A DNA stretch of 64,000 nucleotides, from positions 2,294,001 through 2,358,000 of the forward strand of contig NZ_AP023354.1 of NCBI RefSeq assembly GCF_018324685.1, given 5' to 3'. Below are positions 49,596 to 58,862 of the stretch, piece by piece. Both the position numbers and the translations under genes were made by a program. Below the pieces are notes generated by a model. That model saw only the letters and a list, made by a program, of their open reading frames with translations. It was not told where the DNA came from and did no database searches. How positions within the stretch are numbered: position 1 is the first letter of the stretch; each line of letters starts with the position of its first letter. This stretch comes from Actinocatenispora sera. Its GTDB lineage: Bacteria; Actinomycetota; Actinomycetes; Mycobacteriales; Micromonosporaceae.

Positions 49596-50102
49596 TCACT
49601 CCGTGTTATCTGGCCGTTCAACTGATGGCAACGGGGCATCGTAGAGCCCCATGTCGATGCTGTCCTGGGTCAACTGCCTCAGGGCGCTCCGCCTCTCGCT
49701 ACGCCGCCGTTGCTGGTAGTCGATCAAGTCCGCGAGCTTGACGCGGCGGTGCATGTTGGGCTTCTCGAAGGGGATCTTCCCTGCTTCAAGCATCTTCGTC
49801 AGGGTTGGGCGCGAGACGCCGAGGAAATCGGCGGCCTGCTGCGTCGTGAGTGTGGTGTGTTGAGGTGCGATGGTGATCGCGTACCCGTTGGCCAACGCCT
49901 CCACCGCATTGACCAAGACTTCGTGCAGGCGGGGCGGCAGCTCGATGGCAGTCCCGTCTGCGCCGATGAGTTTGGCGTGTGCTTCTGGAACCTCTGCCCC
50001 ACGCTGGCGAAGTACCTGGAGCAGGTTGACAACGGTCGCGTGATCGGTGGCCTCTGGCAGGATCGTCTGCTCGTCCATCACTCTTGCTGCCGTCGTGGTC
50101 AT
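49596..50102 (-). CDS. Antitoxin-like protein with MerR/excisionase-type helix-turn-helix
   Basis: A 168-residue protein with a helical N-terminal half (ELPPRLHEVLVNAVEALANG) and a DNA-binding motif LTTQQAADFLGVSRPTLTKMLEAGKIPFEKPNMHRRVKLADL (residues about 95-136, given in parts by TTQQAADFLGVSRPTL). Such excisionase-fold proteins are the usual partner of PIN toxins and autoregulate the operon. The ATG at 50102 follows GAGGCTGAGGCT. Confidence 0.8.
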   Translation of the reverse strand: MTTTAARVMDEQTILPEATDHATVVNLLQVLRQRGAEVPEAHAKLIGADGTAIELPPRLHEVLVNAVEALANGYAITIAPQHTTLTTQQAADFLGVSRPTLTKMLEAGKIPFEKPNMHRRVKLADLIDYQQRRRSERRSALRQLTQDSIDMGLYDAPLPSVERPDNTE

Positions 50103-50255
50103 AGCCTCAGCCTCACCTAAATTCGAAAGAAACGCAACCACCTGTCCGGTCAAACGAGGGAAGAGCATCCTCGTGGCGGCGAGGTGTCGCCGGTGTGGGT
50201 CGGCCGTCGGGTCTCGATCCTGGGCGGCGACCTGTCGGCGCGGTCTGGGCTGCCG

Positions 50256-51722
50256 TTACCCCTGGTCGGACGCGTGGTGGGGGAGGAGGTAGGCCAGGGC
50301 GAAGGTGACGGCGAGCAGGACGATGGCGACCGGGATCGTGGTGCGCAGCGCGGCGGTCCAGGCGGCGGCGTCGGGGTGCGACCCGGCGAGGCCGAAGAAC
50401 AGCGAGCCGATCACCGCGGTACCGGTGGCGGTGGCGACCTGCTGTACCGCGTTCAGCAGGCCGGCGCCGGCGCCGACGTGGTCGCCGGACACGTCGCCGA
50501 GCACGAAGGTGAACAGCGGCGCGAAGACGGTGCCCAGGCCGAAGCCGAGGACCAGCAGCGCCGGCGCGAAGTGCCACCAGGCCAGATCGCCGGCGCCGAC
50601 CAGGGTGAGCAGTGCGGTCAGGGCGGCGAGGCCGGCGGCGATGACCAGCACGCCGAGGTGCAGGATGCGGCGGCCGAGCCGGCCGGCGACGGCGCCGCCG
50701 ACGATGCTGCCGACCACGATGCCCAGCGCGTTCGGCGCGCTGGTCAGGCTGGCCCGCAGCGGGCTGTAGCCCAGCCCCAGCTGCAGGTAGAGGGCGAACG
50801 ACAGGGTCACGCCCATCACCGCGGTGAAGAACACGATGCCCAGCACCAGCCCGCCGGTGAACGAGCGCCGCCGGAACAGCGCCGGCAGCACCAGCGGATC
50901 CCGGCCGGCGCGGCTGCGTCGTACCTGGTGGGCTGCGAACACCGCGAGCAGCGCGGCGCCGAGCGCGAGCAGCGCGAAGCTCCACCACGGCCAGCCCAGC
51001 TCCCGCCCCTGCACCAGCGGGTACAGCAGGGCGACGAGGCCGGAGCCGACGAGCAGCATGCCGACCGGGTCGAGCCGCTGGCCGCGGGTGGGCCGCACCG
51101 ACGGCAGGAACAGCACCGCGCCGACGATGCCGGCGAGCCCGATCGGCAGGTTGATCAGGAAGATCGACCGCCAGCCGGTACCGAACAGGTTCGCGCCGAG
51201 CAGCACCCCGGCGAGGATCGGCCCGCCGACCGCGGACAGCCCCATCACCGGGCCGAACGCACCGAACGCCTTCGCCTGGTCCTTCGGGCCGAACATGTCC
51301 TTGAGCAGCCCGAGCCCCTGCGGGATCAGGATCGCGCCGAACGCGCCCTGCGCGGCGCGGCAGGCGATCAGCATCGCCGGCCCGGTCGACAGTCCACATG
51401 CGACGGACGCGGCGGTGAACCCGATCGCGCCGAGCAGGTACATCCGGCGCCGCCCGTACAGGTCGCCGAGCCGGCCGCCGGTGATCAGGCCGAGCGCGAA
51501 CGCCAGCGTGTAGGCGGCGCCGAGCCACTGCATGAACGTGGTACCGCCGCCGAGCCGGTGCGCGATGCCCGGCGCCGCGATGGTGGTGATCGTGCTGTCC
51601 AGCAGGTCCATCACCTCGGCGCACAGCACGACGGCGAGGCCGAGCCAGCGCCAGCGATATCCGGGTGGTGCCGCGGTGCGGGCCGGGGTGTTGGTCGCGC
51701 TGCCGGTCTCGGTTGTGGCCAT
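50256..51722 (-). CDS. MFS drug/H+ antiporter, DHA2 (14-TMS) family
   Basis: A 488-residue EmrB/QacA-type exporter with about 14 membrane helices: LCAEVMDLLDSTITTIAAPGI (motif D1), GGRLGDLYGRRRMYLLGA (motif A), ACRAAQGAFGAILIPQGL (motif B), GPVMGLSAVGGPILAGVLLG (motif C) and WRSIFLINLPIG. It should export a hydrophobic drug by proton antiport. The divergent TetR gene and palindrome between them indicate drug-induced expression. Confidence 0.92.
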   Translation of the reverse strand: MATTETGSATNTPARTAAPPGYRWRWLGLAVVLCAEVMDLLDSTITTIAAPGIAHRLGGGTTFMQWLGAAYTLAFALGLITGGRLGDLYGRRRMYLLGAIGFTAASVACGLSTGPAMLIACRAAQGAFGAILIPQGLGLLKDMFGPKDQAKAFGAFGPVMGLSAVGGPILAGVLLGANLFGTGWRSIFLINLPIGLAGIVGAVLFLPSVRPTRGQRLDPVGMLLVGSGLVALLYPLVQGRELGWPWWSFALLALGAALLAVFAAHQVRRSRAGRDPLVLPALFRRRSFTGGLVLGIVFFTAVMGVTLSFALYLQLGLGYSPLRASLTSAPNALGIVVGSIVGGAVAGRLGRRILHLGVLVIAAGLAALTALLTLVGAGDLAWWHFAPALLVLGFGLGTVFAPLFTFVLGDVSGDHVGAGAGLLNAVQQVATATGTAVIGSLFFGLAGSHPDAAAWTAALRTTIPVAIVLLAVTFALAYLLPHHASDQG

Positions 51723-51749
51723 GGAAGGCTCCCGTACATCGATCGTGGA

Positions 51750-51764
51750 ACGAACAGTGTTCGT
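51750..51764. promoter_or_regulatory. TetR operator between the MFS and TetR genes
   Basis: ACGAACAGTGTTCGT is a perfect 7-bp inverted repeat around a single central base, 28 bases from the MFS start. It is the only strong dyad in the 151-base divergent gap. Confidence 0.55.
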
Positions 51765-51873
51765 AAGTCGAGTACCGTTCTACGGCGCGAATGGTGATCG
51801 CGTCAACTGGTATGGTGGCGGCGTCACTGTGCGGAGGGACACGCCGACGACGTTCGCGGCGCGAGGAGGGTGC

Positions 51874-52578
51874 ATGACCGAGATTCCGGCACCGCCGTGG
51901 CGCACCGGCAAGCGGCCGGTACGCCAGCCGCTGAGCCAGGACGCGATCGTCGCCGCCGCGACCCGGGTGCTCGATGCGGAGGGGCTGGACGCCGTCTCGA
52001 TGCGGCGGGTGGCGCAGGAGCTCGGTACCGGACCGGCGTCGCTCTACGCGCACGTCGCGAACAAGGACGAACTGTACGAACTGATGCTGGACTCGGTGGT
52101 CGGTGAGACCGTGGAGGACGCCGAGCGCGCGGTGCGGGAGTCCGACTGGCAGCAGGGGGCGCGGCGGATCGCGCGGGCCGGCCGGGACGCGCTGCGCCGG
52201 CACCGGGATCTGGCCCGGGTGGCGATGACCGGGTTCCCGTTCGCGCCGAACAGCATGCGCGTCACCGAGGCGTACCTGGCGATCCTGCGCGGCGCCGGGC
52301 TGCCCGACCAGATCGTCGCCTGGGCGGTCGACCGGCTCGCCCTGTATGTGACCGCCGACGTGCTGGAGGGTGCGTACTACTACGCCAAGGGCTGGAAGAC
52401 CGAGGAGCAGGCGCACGCCTACTTCGAGCAGGCCGCCGAGTACCTGCGGACGCTGCCGCCGGAACGGTTCCCGAACACCGTGGCGATGGTCGACGCGCTG
52501 GTGTCCGGCGGCTCGGACGAGCGGTTCGAGCAGGGCCTCGACATGATCCTGGACGGCGTCGCCAAGTACCTGCCGTGA
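51874..52578 (+). CDS. TetR-family transcriptional regulator
   Basis: A 234-residue repressor: LSQDAIVAAATRVLDAEGLDAVSMRRVAQELGTGPASLYAHVANKDEL covers the HTH (motif pieces VSMRRVAQELGTGPASLY) and the rest is a TetR_C-type ligand domain (MVDALVSGGSDERFEQGLDM). GCGAGGAGGG precedes the ATG. It most likely represses the divergent MFS exporter and itself. Confidence 0.92.
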   Translation: MTEIPAPPWRTGKRPVRQPLSQDAIVAAATRVLDAEGLDAVSMRRVAQELGTGPASLYAHVANKDELYELMLDSVVGETVEDAERAVRESDWQQGARRIARAGRDALRRHRDLARVAMTGFPFAPNSMRVTEAYLAILRGAGLPDQIVAWAVDRLALYVTADVLEGAYYYAKGWKTEEQAHAYFEQAAEYLRTLPPERFPNTVAMVDALVSGGSDERFEQGLDMILDGVAKYLP

Positions 52579-52617
52579 GGCCGCGGACCGTCACAGCCGG
52601 GTGGCATGCTGCACCGC

Positions 52618-53265
52618 ATGACCGACGAGGACGGACAGCCGACGCTCGCCGACCGGCCGGAGCGCGTCGCAGCGCCGGAGCGGGTCGGTGAGCGGATCGA
52701 TCACGAGGACTGGGCGTGCGCGACCCTCGACCGGCAGCGGTTCGTCGACTGCGAGTTCGTCGAGGCCGACCTGACCGAGCTCGCGGCGACCGGTAGCACG
52801 TTCGAGCGGTGCACGTTCGTCGGCGTCCGGCTCAACGCCGCGGTGCTGACCCGGTGCGCGCTGCTGCACTGCACGCTGCGGGCCGCGTCGCTGTTCGGGG
52901 CCACGTTCGACGACTGCAAGCTGACCGGTACCACGTTCCTGGGGTGCACGCTGCGGCCACTGACCGTCCGCGGCGGCGACTGGTCGTACGTGTCGTTGCG
53001 CGGCCACGACCTCGGCCGGCTCGACCTGCGCGCGGTGCGGTTGCGCGAGGCCGACCTGTCCGAGTCCGACCTGAGCCGGGCCGACCTGCGCGGCGCCGAC
53101 CTCGGGTACGCGAAGCTGTCGCACGTCAAGCTGGTCGACACCGACCTGCGCGGTGCCGACCTCACTGCCGTCGCGCTGCGCGGGCTGGACCTCACCGGCG
53201 CCCGCATCGACCTCGGCCAGGCCGTCCAGGTCGCCAGCTCCTACGGCGCGATCGTCGAGGTGTAA
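52618..53265 (+). CDS. Pentapeptide-repeat protein
   Basis: A 215-residue protein made almost entirely of A(D/N)Lxx-type repeats (VDCEFVEADLTELA, FERCTFVGVRLNAAVL, ADLSESDLSRADLRGADLGY), predicted to fold into a right-handed quadrilateral helix. Such proteins can mimic DNA and bind gyrase, but there is no evidence for that here. ATG at 52618 was chosen; an in-frame ATG at 52606 would add four residues. CATGCT 7 bases before the start hints at a leaderless transcript. Confidence 0.82.
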   Translation: MTDEDGQPTLADRPERVAAPERVGERIDHEDWACATLDRQRFVDCEFVEADLTELAATGSTFERCTFVGVRLNAAVLTRCALLHCTLRAASLFGATFDDCKLTGTTFLGCTLRPLTVRGGDWSYVSLRGHDLGRLDLRAVRLREADLSESDLSRADLRGADLGYAKLSHVKLVDTDLRGADLTAVALRGLDLTGARIDLGQAVQVASSYGAIVEV

Positions 53266-53402
53266 CGCCGACGCCGCACCCCGCCGCCCCGTACGCTCGG
53301 CAGGAACGCTTGCCGGATGCCCGGGCCGCTGCACGGTTCGTGTTGGTCGGCCGCGTCGGTACGTCGAAACGAGGAGAGGTCTCCCCGGGGAGGAAGAAGC
53401 GG

Positions 53403-53669
53403 ATGTCCTGCAGCCATTTGGACCGGGCGGCCGAGCGCCCCGACCCGCAGCCGGAGACGCCGGCCGGCTGCACCGACTGTCTGGCCGAGGGCCGGCACGA
53501 CTGGGTGCACCTGCGGCTCTGCCTGACCTGCGGTCACGTCGGCTGCTGCGACTCGTCGCCGGCGACCCACGCGACCCGGCACTACCAGGGCACCGAGCAT
53601 CCGGTGATGCGCTCGGCCGAACCGGGCGAATCGTGGCGCTGGTGTTTCCCCGACGCCATGGTCGGCTGA
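53403..53669 (+). CDS. UBP-type zinc-finger protein
   Basis: An 88-residue zinc-finger protein: CSHLD, GCTDCLAEG, LCLTCGHVGCCDSS, HATRHYQGTEHPV and the end WRWCFPDAMVG carry the Cys/His ligands of the ubiquitin-protease (ZnF-UBP) domain. In eukaryotes the domain binds ubiquitin C-termini; in bacteria its partner is unknown. GGGGAGGAAG precedes the ATG. Confidence 0.87.
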   Translation: MSCSHLDRAAERPDPQPETPAGCTDCLAEGRHDWVHLRLCLTCGHVGCCDSSPATHATRHYQGTEHPVMRSAEPGESWRWCFPDAMVG

Positions 53670-53694
53670 TCCACGCCACTGCCGTCCGCCCGCG

Positions 53695-53816
53695 TCGATC
53701 ATGGTGCGGTGCATCTCGTCCGCGGTGGATCATGCTGCCGTGCACGACGCCCGCGGTTGACCATGTTGCCGTGCACGCCGTTGCCGTGCACGCCGTCAGC
53801 GGTTGATCCTGTGCCG
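53695..53816. repeat. Intergenic 31-bp tandem repeat
   Basis: Units start at 53695, 53726 and 53757 (TGGATCATGCTGCCGTGCAC-like, ending CGCGG); the third is enlarged by a 15-base duplication (TTGCCGTGCACGCCG twice), and a fourth starts at 53803. The rest of the gap to folD has nothing recognisable. Confidence 0.75.
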
Positions 53817-53904
53817 CGCCGTCGGTGCTGGCACGGCGCAGCACACCGTGATCGACGGGCCGGACGTGCGATGGGGCGTGGACCGGGGCGCCGGGGCAGC
53901 GTGA

Positions 53905-53910
53905 CAGACT
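53905..53910 (+). promoter_or_regulatory. -10 element, probably leaderless, for folD
   Basis: CAGACT ends 7 bases before the folD GTG and no ribosome site is present, as for the pcrA gene (TAGACT). Confidence 0.4.
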
Positions 53911-53917
53911 GCGGTGT

Positions 53918-54790
53918 GTGAGCGAGCAGGCGACGATTCTCGACGGCAAGGCGACCGCGGCGGCGATCAAGGACGAGCTGCGGGCGCGGGTCAAGGCGCT
54001 GACCGAGCGGGGCAGTACCCCGGGGCTGGGCACCATCCTGGTCGGCGACGACCCGGGCTCGCACGCGTACGTGGCGGGCAAGCACCGCGACTGCGCCGAG
54101 GTCGGCATCACCTCGATCCGGCGCGATCTGCCGGCCGACGCCACCCAGGCCGACGTGGAGCGGGCGGTCGACGAGTTGAACGCCGACCCGGCCTGCACCG
54201 GCTACATCGTGCAGCTGCCGCTGCCGGACCAGATCGACACCCAGGCGATCCTGGAGCGGATCGACCCGGACAAGGACGCCGACGGCCTGCACCCGGTGAG
54301 CCTGGGCCGGCTGGTACTGGGCGAGGCCGGCGCGCTGCCGTGCACCCCGCGGGGCATCGTCGAGCTGCTCACCCGGTACGGGGTGGCGCTGCGCGGCGCG
54401 GAGGTCACCATCATCGGCCGCGGTACGACCGTGGGCCGGCCGCTCGGCCTGCTGCTGACCCGGCGTACCGAGAACGCCACGGTGACGCTGTGTCACACCG
54501 GGACCAAGGATGTCGCGGCGCACACCCGGAACGCCGACGTCGTGGTGGTCGCGGCGGGTAGGCCGCACCTGCTCACCGCGGACATGATCAAGCCGGGCGC
54601 GGCGGTGCTCGACGTCGGCATCACCCGGGTACCGCAGGAGTCCGGCAAGGCGAAGCTGGTCGGCGACGTGCACCCGGGCGTGCGGGAGGTGGCCGGTCAC
54701 CTGGCGCCGATGCCCGGCGGCGTCGGCCCGATGACCCGCGCGATGCTGCTGACCAACGTGGTCGAGGCCGCCGAGGCGCAGCTCGGCTGA
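53918..54790 (+). CDS. folD: Methylenetetrahydrofolate dehydrogenase / methenyltetrahydrofolate cyclohydrolase
   Basis: A 290-residue FolD of normal length: [25 protein letters not shown] with the catalytic Lys, [57 protein letters not shown] (NADP site), GDVHPGV and [11 protein letters not shown]-like [15 protein letters not shown]. It makes 10-formyl-THF for purine synthesis (PurN, PurH). The GTG start fits a leaderless transcript. Confidence 0.95.
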   Translation: MSEQATILDGKATAAAIKDELRARVKALTERGSTPGLGTILVGDDPGSHAYVAGKHRDCAEVGITSIRRDLPADATQADVERAVDELNADPACTGYIVQLPLPDQIDTQAILERIDPDKDADGLHPVSLGRLVLGEAGALPCTPRGIVELLTRYGVALRGAEVTIIGRGTTVGRPLGLLLTRRTENATVTLCHTGTKDVAAHTRNADVVVVAAGRPHLLTADMIKPGAAVLDVGITRVPQESGKAKLVGDVHPGVREVAGHLAPMPGGVGPMTRAMLLTNVVEAAEAQLG

Positions 54791-54831
54791 GCAGACCGGC
54801 CGCGCGGCGGATCCGGGCCCGGGAGGTGGGC

Positions 54832-55776
54832 ATGGCCGGCAAGGTGTCGGTGATCGGCGCCGGCGCGTACGGCGCGATGACGGCGCACCGGTTGGCCGAG
54901 TGCGACGCGTTCGACACCGTCGTACTGACCGACGTGGTGGAAGGCCGTGCGGAGGGGCTGGCGCTGGACATCGGGCAGTGCCGGCCGATCGTCGGGTTCG
55001 AGACGCACGTGGTCGGGCGCACCACCGGCCGCGACGGCGACGGGTACGACGTGCTGGCCGGTTCGGATGTGGTGGTGCTGGCGGCCGGCGTGCCGCGCAC
55101 CCCGGGGATGGGCCGGCAGGAGCTGCTGGAGACCAATGCCGGGGTGGTGCGCGCGGCCGCGGCGCAGATCGCCCGGTACGCGGCGGATGCGGTGCTGATC
55201 GTGGTGACCAACCCGCTGGACGAGATGACCGCGCTGGCGCAGCGCGTCACCGGGTTCCCGCACGCGCGGGTGATCGGCCAGGGCGGGGTGCTCGACTCGG
55301 CCCGGTTCACCACGTTCGTCGCCGACGAGCTCGGTGTGCCGGTCTCGTCGGTGCGTACCCTCACGCTCGGATCGCACGGTGACGCGATGGTTCCGGTACC
55401 CTCACGGTCCACTGTGGATGGTCGGCCGCTGGCCGAGGTGCTCGACCCGGACGCGCTGGACGCGGTGGCCGAACGCACCCGTACCGGTGGGGGCGAGATC
55501 GTCGCGCTGCTCAAGACCGGGTCGGCCTCCCACGCGCCGTCCGCGGCGGCCGCGGCGATGGCCCGGGCGATCGTCGGCGACACCGGTACGGTGCTGCCGG
55601 TGTGCGCGTGGCTGACCGGTGAGTACGGGATCAGCGACGTCTACCTGGGGGTGCCGGCGGAGCTCGGCGCGGGCGGCGTGCGCCGGATCGTCACGGCGCC
55701 GCTGACCGAGTCCGAGCTGGCCGCGCTGACCGAGGCGGCGGACACCGTCCGGGCCCGCCAGGAGAACCTGCGCTGA
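54832..55776 (+). CDS. mdh: Malate dehydrogenase, LDH-like
   Basis: A 314-residue LDH/MDH-superfamily enzyme: KVSVIGAGAYGAMTAHRLA (NAD site), AAGVPRTPGMGRQELLETN with the two Arg residues that select dicarboxylates, VTNPLDEMTAL, GQGGVLDSARF and SHGDAMVPV with the catalytic His. It oxidises malate to oxaloacetate in the TCA cycle. GGGAGG lies 5 bases before the ATG. Follows folD by 41 bases. Confidence 0.92.
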   Translation: MAGKVSVIGAGAYGAMTAHRLAECDAFDTVVLTDVVEGRAEGLALDIGQCRPIVGFETHVVGRTTGRDGDGYDVLAGSDVVVLAAGVPRTPGMGRQELLETNAGVVRAAAAQIARYAADAVLIVVTNPLDEMTALAQRVTGFPHARVIGQGGVLDSARFTTFVADELGVPVSSVRTLTLGSHGDAMVPVPSRSTVDGRPLAEVLDPDALDAVAERTRTGGGEIVALLKTGSASHAPSAAAAAMARAIVGDTGTVLPVCAWLTGEYGISDVYLGVPAELGAGGVRRIVTAPLTESELAALTEAADTVRARQENLR

Positions 55777-55866
55777 CCGGGCCGCGGACACGTGGCCGGG
55801 CCCGCGCCGCGAAGTCGCGCCGCCGGGAGCCTGGCTTGCGCCGCGAAGCTGCGGTGACCCGGGTGG

Positions 55867-56319
55867 TCAGTGCCGGGCCAGCGTGGTGCGGTACTGGCTG
55901 CGGGCGGCCCGGCGCGGCCCCTCGGCGGCGCACCACAGACAGAACACCACGAACGCGCTCGGGATCGCCGACCACAGCCACCAGGGCGCGTCCCAGCCGC
56001 CGAGCAGGCCGATCATCAGCCAGACCACGATCTGTGCCGCGGTCGACACCAGGGTCAGCCCGGTGAACAGCCGAAGCGCGAGGAACAGTCCGGCAGGCGG
56101 GTACGGGGTGACGGGTACGCCGCGCAGCGCGGTGGTGAGGTGGCCGCGGTTGGTGGCACCGTTGATCCGGTTCAGCGCCCCCGCGTAGGTTTCGGCGTCG
56201 AGTTCGTTGCGCTGGTAGGCGGTGCGCGCGGAGTCGCGGGCGATCCGCCGGTCGATGTCGTCGATCGGCAGGATCTCGGGCCACAGCAGGTGGCTGGCGA
56301 CCGTGGACGTGGCGCTCAT
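55867..56319 (-). CDS. DUF1707-like small membrane protein
   Basis: A 150-residue protein: N-terminal ARDSARTAYQRNELDAETYAGALNRINGATNRGHL resembles the DUF1707/SHOCT-type module (pieces ELDAETYAGALNRI and TRGHL), followed by two membrane helices (LFLALRLFTGLTLVSTAAQI, APWWLWSAIPSAFVVFCLW). Function unknown. CAGGAG lies 8 bases before the ATG. Confidence 0.68.
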   Translation of the reverse strand: MSATSTVASHLLWPEILPIDDIDRRIARDSARTAYQRNELDAETYAGALNRINGATNRGHLTTALRGVPVTPYPPAGLFLALRLFTGLTLVSTAAQIVVWLMIGLLGGWDAPWWLWSAIPSAFVVFCLWCAAEGPRRAARSQYRTTLARH

Positions 56320-56504
56320 CGTACGGCTCCTGGGGGTATGGGTGGAGGCTGTCGGTGCTGCGCCTACCAACCTGCCCGAACGGCCGGTCGGTGACGATCC
56401 GGCGACCCGGCGTCCGGGTCCTGGAGCTGCCCCCACCGCCTTTCGGGTGCTGCACGGGCAGGCCGGTCGGCGCCGGCCCGGCCCCAGGGTGTACGGGCGG
56501 GAGC

Positions 56505-56532
56505 TTGTCCAGTACGCTCGTACTGTTAATGA
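56505..56532 (+). promoter_or_regulatory. Candidate promoter and operator of icd
   Basis: TTGTCC (56505-56510) and TAATGA (56527-56532) with a 16-base spacer. CAGTACGCTCGTACTG at 56510-56525, a perfect 6-bp inverted repeat, fills the spacer and could be a repressor site. Confidence 0.4.
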
Positions 56533-56553
56533 CGTGAGAGGAGAGCCCGGCCG

Positions 56554-57768
56554 ATGGCCAAGATCAAGGTAGCCAACCCGGTCGTCGAGCTCGACGGCGA
56601 CGAGATGACCCGGATCATCTGGAAGCAGATCAAGGACCAGCTGATCCTGCCGTATCTCGATGTCGATCTTGAGTACTACGACCTGGGCATCGAGCACCGC
56701 GACGCGACCGACGACCAGGTCACGATCGACGCGGCGAACGCGATCAAGAGGCACGGCGTCGGCGTCAAGTGCGCGACGATCACCCCGGACGAGGCGCGGG
56801 TCGAGGAGTTCGGCCTGAAGAAGATGTGGCGCTCGCCCAATGGCACCATCCGCAACATCCTCGGCGGCGTGATCTTCCGCGAGCCGATCGTGATGTCCAA
56901 CATTCCCCGGTACGTGCCGGGTTGGACCAAGCCGATCGTCATCGGCCGGCACGCGCACGGTGACCAGTACAAGGCGACCGACTTCGTGGTCCCGGGGCCG
57001 GGCAAGGTGACGATCACCTACACCCCGTCCGGCGAGGGGCAACCGATGGAGTTCAACGTCGCCGACTTCAACGGCGGCGGCGTCGCCGTGGGCATGTACA
57101 ACTTCGACGACTCGATCCGGGACTTCGCCCGCGCGTCGCTCCGGTACGGGCTGGACCGCAAGTACCCGGTCTACCTGTCGACCAAGAACACGATCCTGAA
57201 GGCGTACGACGGCCGGTTCAAGGACATCTTCGCGGAGATCTTCGAGGCGGAGTTCAAGGCCGACTTCGACGCCGCCGGCATCTGGTACGAGCACCGGCTG
57301 ATCGACGACATGGTGGCGCAGGCCATCAAGGGCGACGGCGGCTACGTGTGGGCCTGCAAGAACTACGACGGCGACGTGCAGTCCGACGTGGTGGCGCAGG
57401 GCTTCGGCTCGCTCGGCCTGATGACCTCGGTGCTGATGACCCCGGACGGCCGCACGGTCGAGGCCGAGGCCGCGCACGGCACCGTCACCCGGCACTTCCG
57501 CCGTTACCAGAAGGGCGAGAAGACCTCGACCAACCCGGTCGCGTCGATCTTCGCCTGGAGCCGGGGCTTGGAGCACCGCGGCAAGCTGGACAACACCCCG
57601 GAGCTGGGCGAGTTCGCCCAGCAGGTCGAAGCGGCCTGCGTGGAGACCGTCGAGGCCGGCCAGATGACCAAGGACCTGGCGCTGCTCATCGGCAAGGACG
57701 CCCCGTGGCAGTCCACCGACGAGTTCATGTCCTCGATCGCCGACCGGCTCGCCGCCAAGCGCGCCTGA
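56554..57768 (+). CDS. icd: NADP-dependent isocitrate dehydrogenase
   Basis: A 404-residue homodimeric-type IDH of normal length: [37 protein letters not shown] with substrate Ser/Asn/Arg, [64 protein letters not shown]-type metal-binding strand ([10 protein letters not shown]), and [12 protein letters not shown] for NADP. It converts isocitrate to 2-oxoglutarate. GAGAGGAG lies 9 bases before the ATG. Confidence 0.96.
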   Translation: MAKIKVANPVVELDGDEMTRIIWKQIKDQLILPYLDVDLEYYDLGIEHRDATDDQVTIDAANAIKRHGVGVKCATITPDEARVEEFGLKKMWRSPNGTIRNILGGVIFREPIVMSNIPRYVPGWTKPIVIGRHAHGDQYKATDFVVPGPGKVTITYTPSGEGQPMEFNVADFNGGGVAVGMYNFDDSIRDFARASLRYGLDRKYPVYLSTKNTILKAYDGRFKDIFAEIFEAEFKADFDAAGIWYEHRLIDDMVAQAIKGDGGYVWACKNYDGDVQSDVVAQGFGSLGLMTSVLMTPDGRTVEAEAAHGTVTRHFRRYQKGEKTSTNPVASIFAWSRGLEHRGKLDNTPELGEFAQQVEAACVETVEAGQMTKDLALLIGKDAPWQSTDEFMSSIADRLAAKRA

Positions 57769-57806
57769 CCGCACGACCGCCGGCGCCTCCCGGTGCCGGC
57801 GACCTT

Positions 57807-57844
57807 GCCAACGGCCCGGACCGTACTCGGTCCGGGCCGTTGGC
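57807..57844 (+). terminator. Intrinsic terminator after icd
   Basis: A perfect 16-bp stem (GCCAACGGCCCGGACC and complement) with a 6-base loop, about 38 bases after the icd stop. Confidence 0.85.
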
Positions 57845-57906
57845 GTGCTGCCTCCGTACGGGTGAATTCGGTTGCGGGGCAAGCGAAAGCGTGCTCGACT
57901 TCCGGC

Positions 57907-58716
57907 GTGATCGAACTGGACACCTCAGCGCTGGCCCTGGCCTATCGCGCCGAGTACGACGACCAACTGCGCGCCCGGGCGGGCAACAGTTACGGCGGCA
58001 CGATCGAGCGGGTCGGCCCGCTGGTGCGCAAGACGGCCATGGAGGGCACCGGTTTCGTGCTGTACCGCGATCTCGGCGGGCTGCGCGGGGCCGAACTCGA
58101 TGCGCTGATCGACGACCAGGTGCGGCACTACGCGGCGCTGGGCCAGTCGTTCGAGTGGAAGTGGCACCACTACGACGAGCCGAGTGATCTGACCGATCGG
58201 TTGCGCGCCAAGGGATTCACCCCCGAAGAGGCCGAGACCATCCACATCGGACCGGTTGGGCCGCTCGCCGTCGAAGGCCCGGCGCCGGCGGGTGTCGTGC
58301 TTCGCGAGGTCACCGAGCGCACCGACCTGGACCGGATCCGCAGCATGGCCGAAGAGGTCTGGGGGTTCGACTTCGGTTGGCTGCCGGACGCGCTGTCGCG
58401 CGAGACGTCCGGGCCGGACGACGACCCGACCGTCGTGGTGGTGGCCGAGGCCGGCGGCCGGGTGGTGTGCGCGTCCTGGATCCGGTTCCACACCGGTACC
58501 GAATTCGCCTCGCTGTGGGGCGGTTCGACCCTGGAACAGTGGCGGCGGCGCGGCATCTACCGGTCCCTGGTGGCCTACCGGGCCCGGCTGGCTGCCGCCC
58601 GCGGGTACGCCTACCTGCAGGTCGACGCGTCGCCGGACAGCCGCCCGATCCTGACCCGGCTGGGGCTGCTGCCGGTCGCCGTGACGGTCCCGTACATCTG
58701 GCGACCGTCCGAATAG
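57907..58716 (+). CDS. GNAT-family N-acetyltransferase
   Basis: A 269-residue protein with an all-alpha/beta N-terminal part (about 1-110) and a C-terminal GNAT fold: VVLREVTERTDLDRIRSMAEEVWG, VVVVAEAGGRVVCASWIRFH, TLEQWRRRGIYRSLVAYRARLA (acetyl-CoA loop, Q/RxxGxx) and YLQVDASPDSRPILTRLGLLP. Target unknown. GTG at 57907 is the first reasonable start after the icd terminator; no ribosome site is evident. Confidence 0.83.
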   Translation: MIELDTSALALAYRAEYDDQLRARAGNSYGGTIERVGPLVRKTAMEGTGFVLYRDLGGLRGAELDALIDDQVRHYAALGQSFEWKWHHYDEPSDLTDRLRAKGFTPEEAETIHIGPVGPLAVEGPAPAGVVLREVTERTDLDRIRSMAEEVWGFDFGWLPDALSRETSGPDDDPTVVVVAEAGGRVVCASWIRFHTGTEFASLWGGSTLEQWRRRGIYRSLVAYRARLAAARGYAYLQVDASPDSRPILTRLGLLPVAVTVPYIWRPSE

Positions 58717-58830
58717 GACGAGCCGGCTGGTCCGGCGGGAGCGAGCACGTCGCCGGACCGATGCCTGCGTGGCCAGGCTGAGCAGGTCGCCGGCCGATGG
58801 CTGCGTGGCGAGGGCGAGGCGGTGGCCGTC

Positions 58831-58861
58831 CCGAGGCCCGTCCGAAGAGGACGGGCCTCGG
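58831..58861. terminator. Bidirectional terminator between GNAT gene and galK
   Basis: CCGAGGCCCGTCC and its complement (13 bp, loop GAAGA), 2 bases from the galK stop and 115 bases from the GNAT stop. Confidence 0.75.
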
Positions 58862-58862
58862 A

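Noticed and set aside
51723-51873. TetR gene continuing upstream from an earlier start
   Set aside because: A longer frame from 51532 exists but would run antisense through the MFS start and the palindrome; the ATG at 51874 has an excellent ribosome site.
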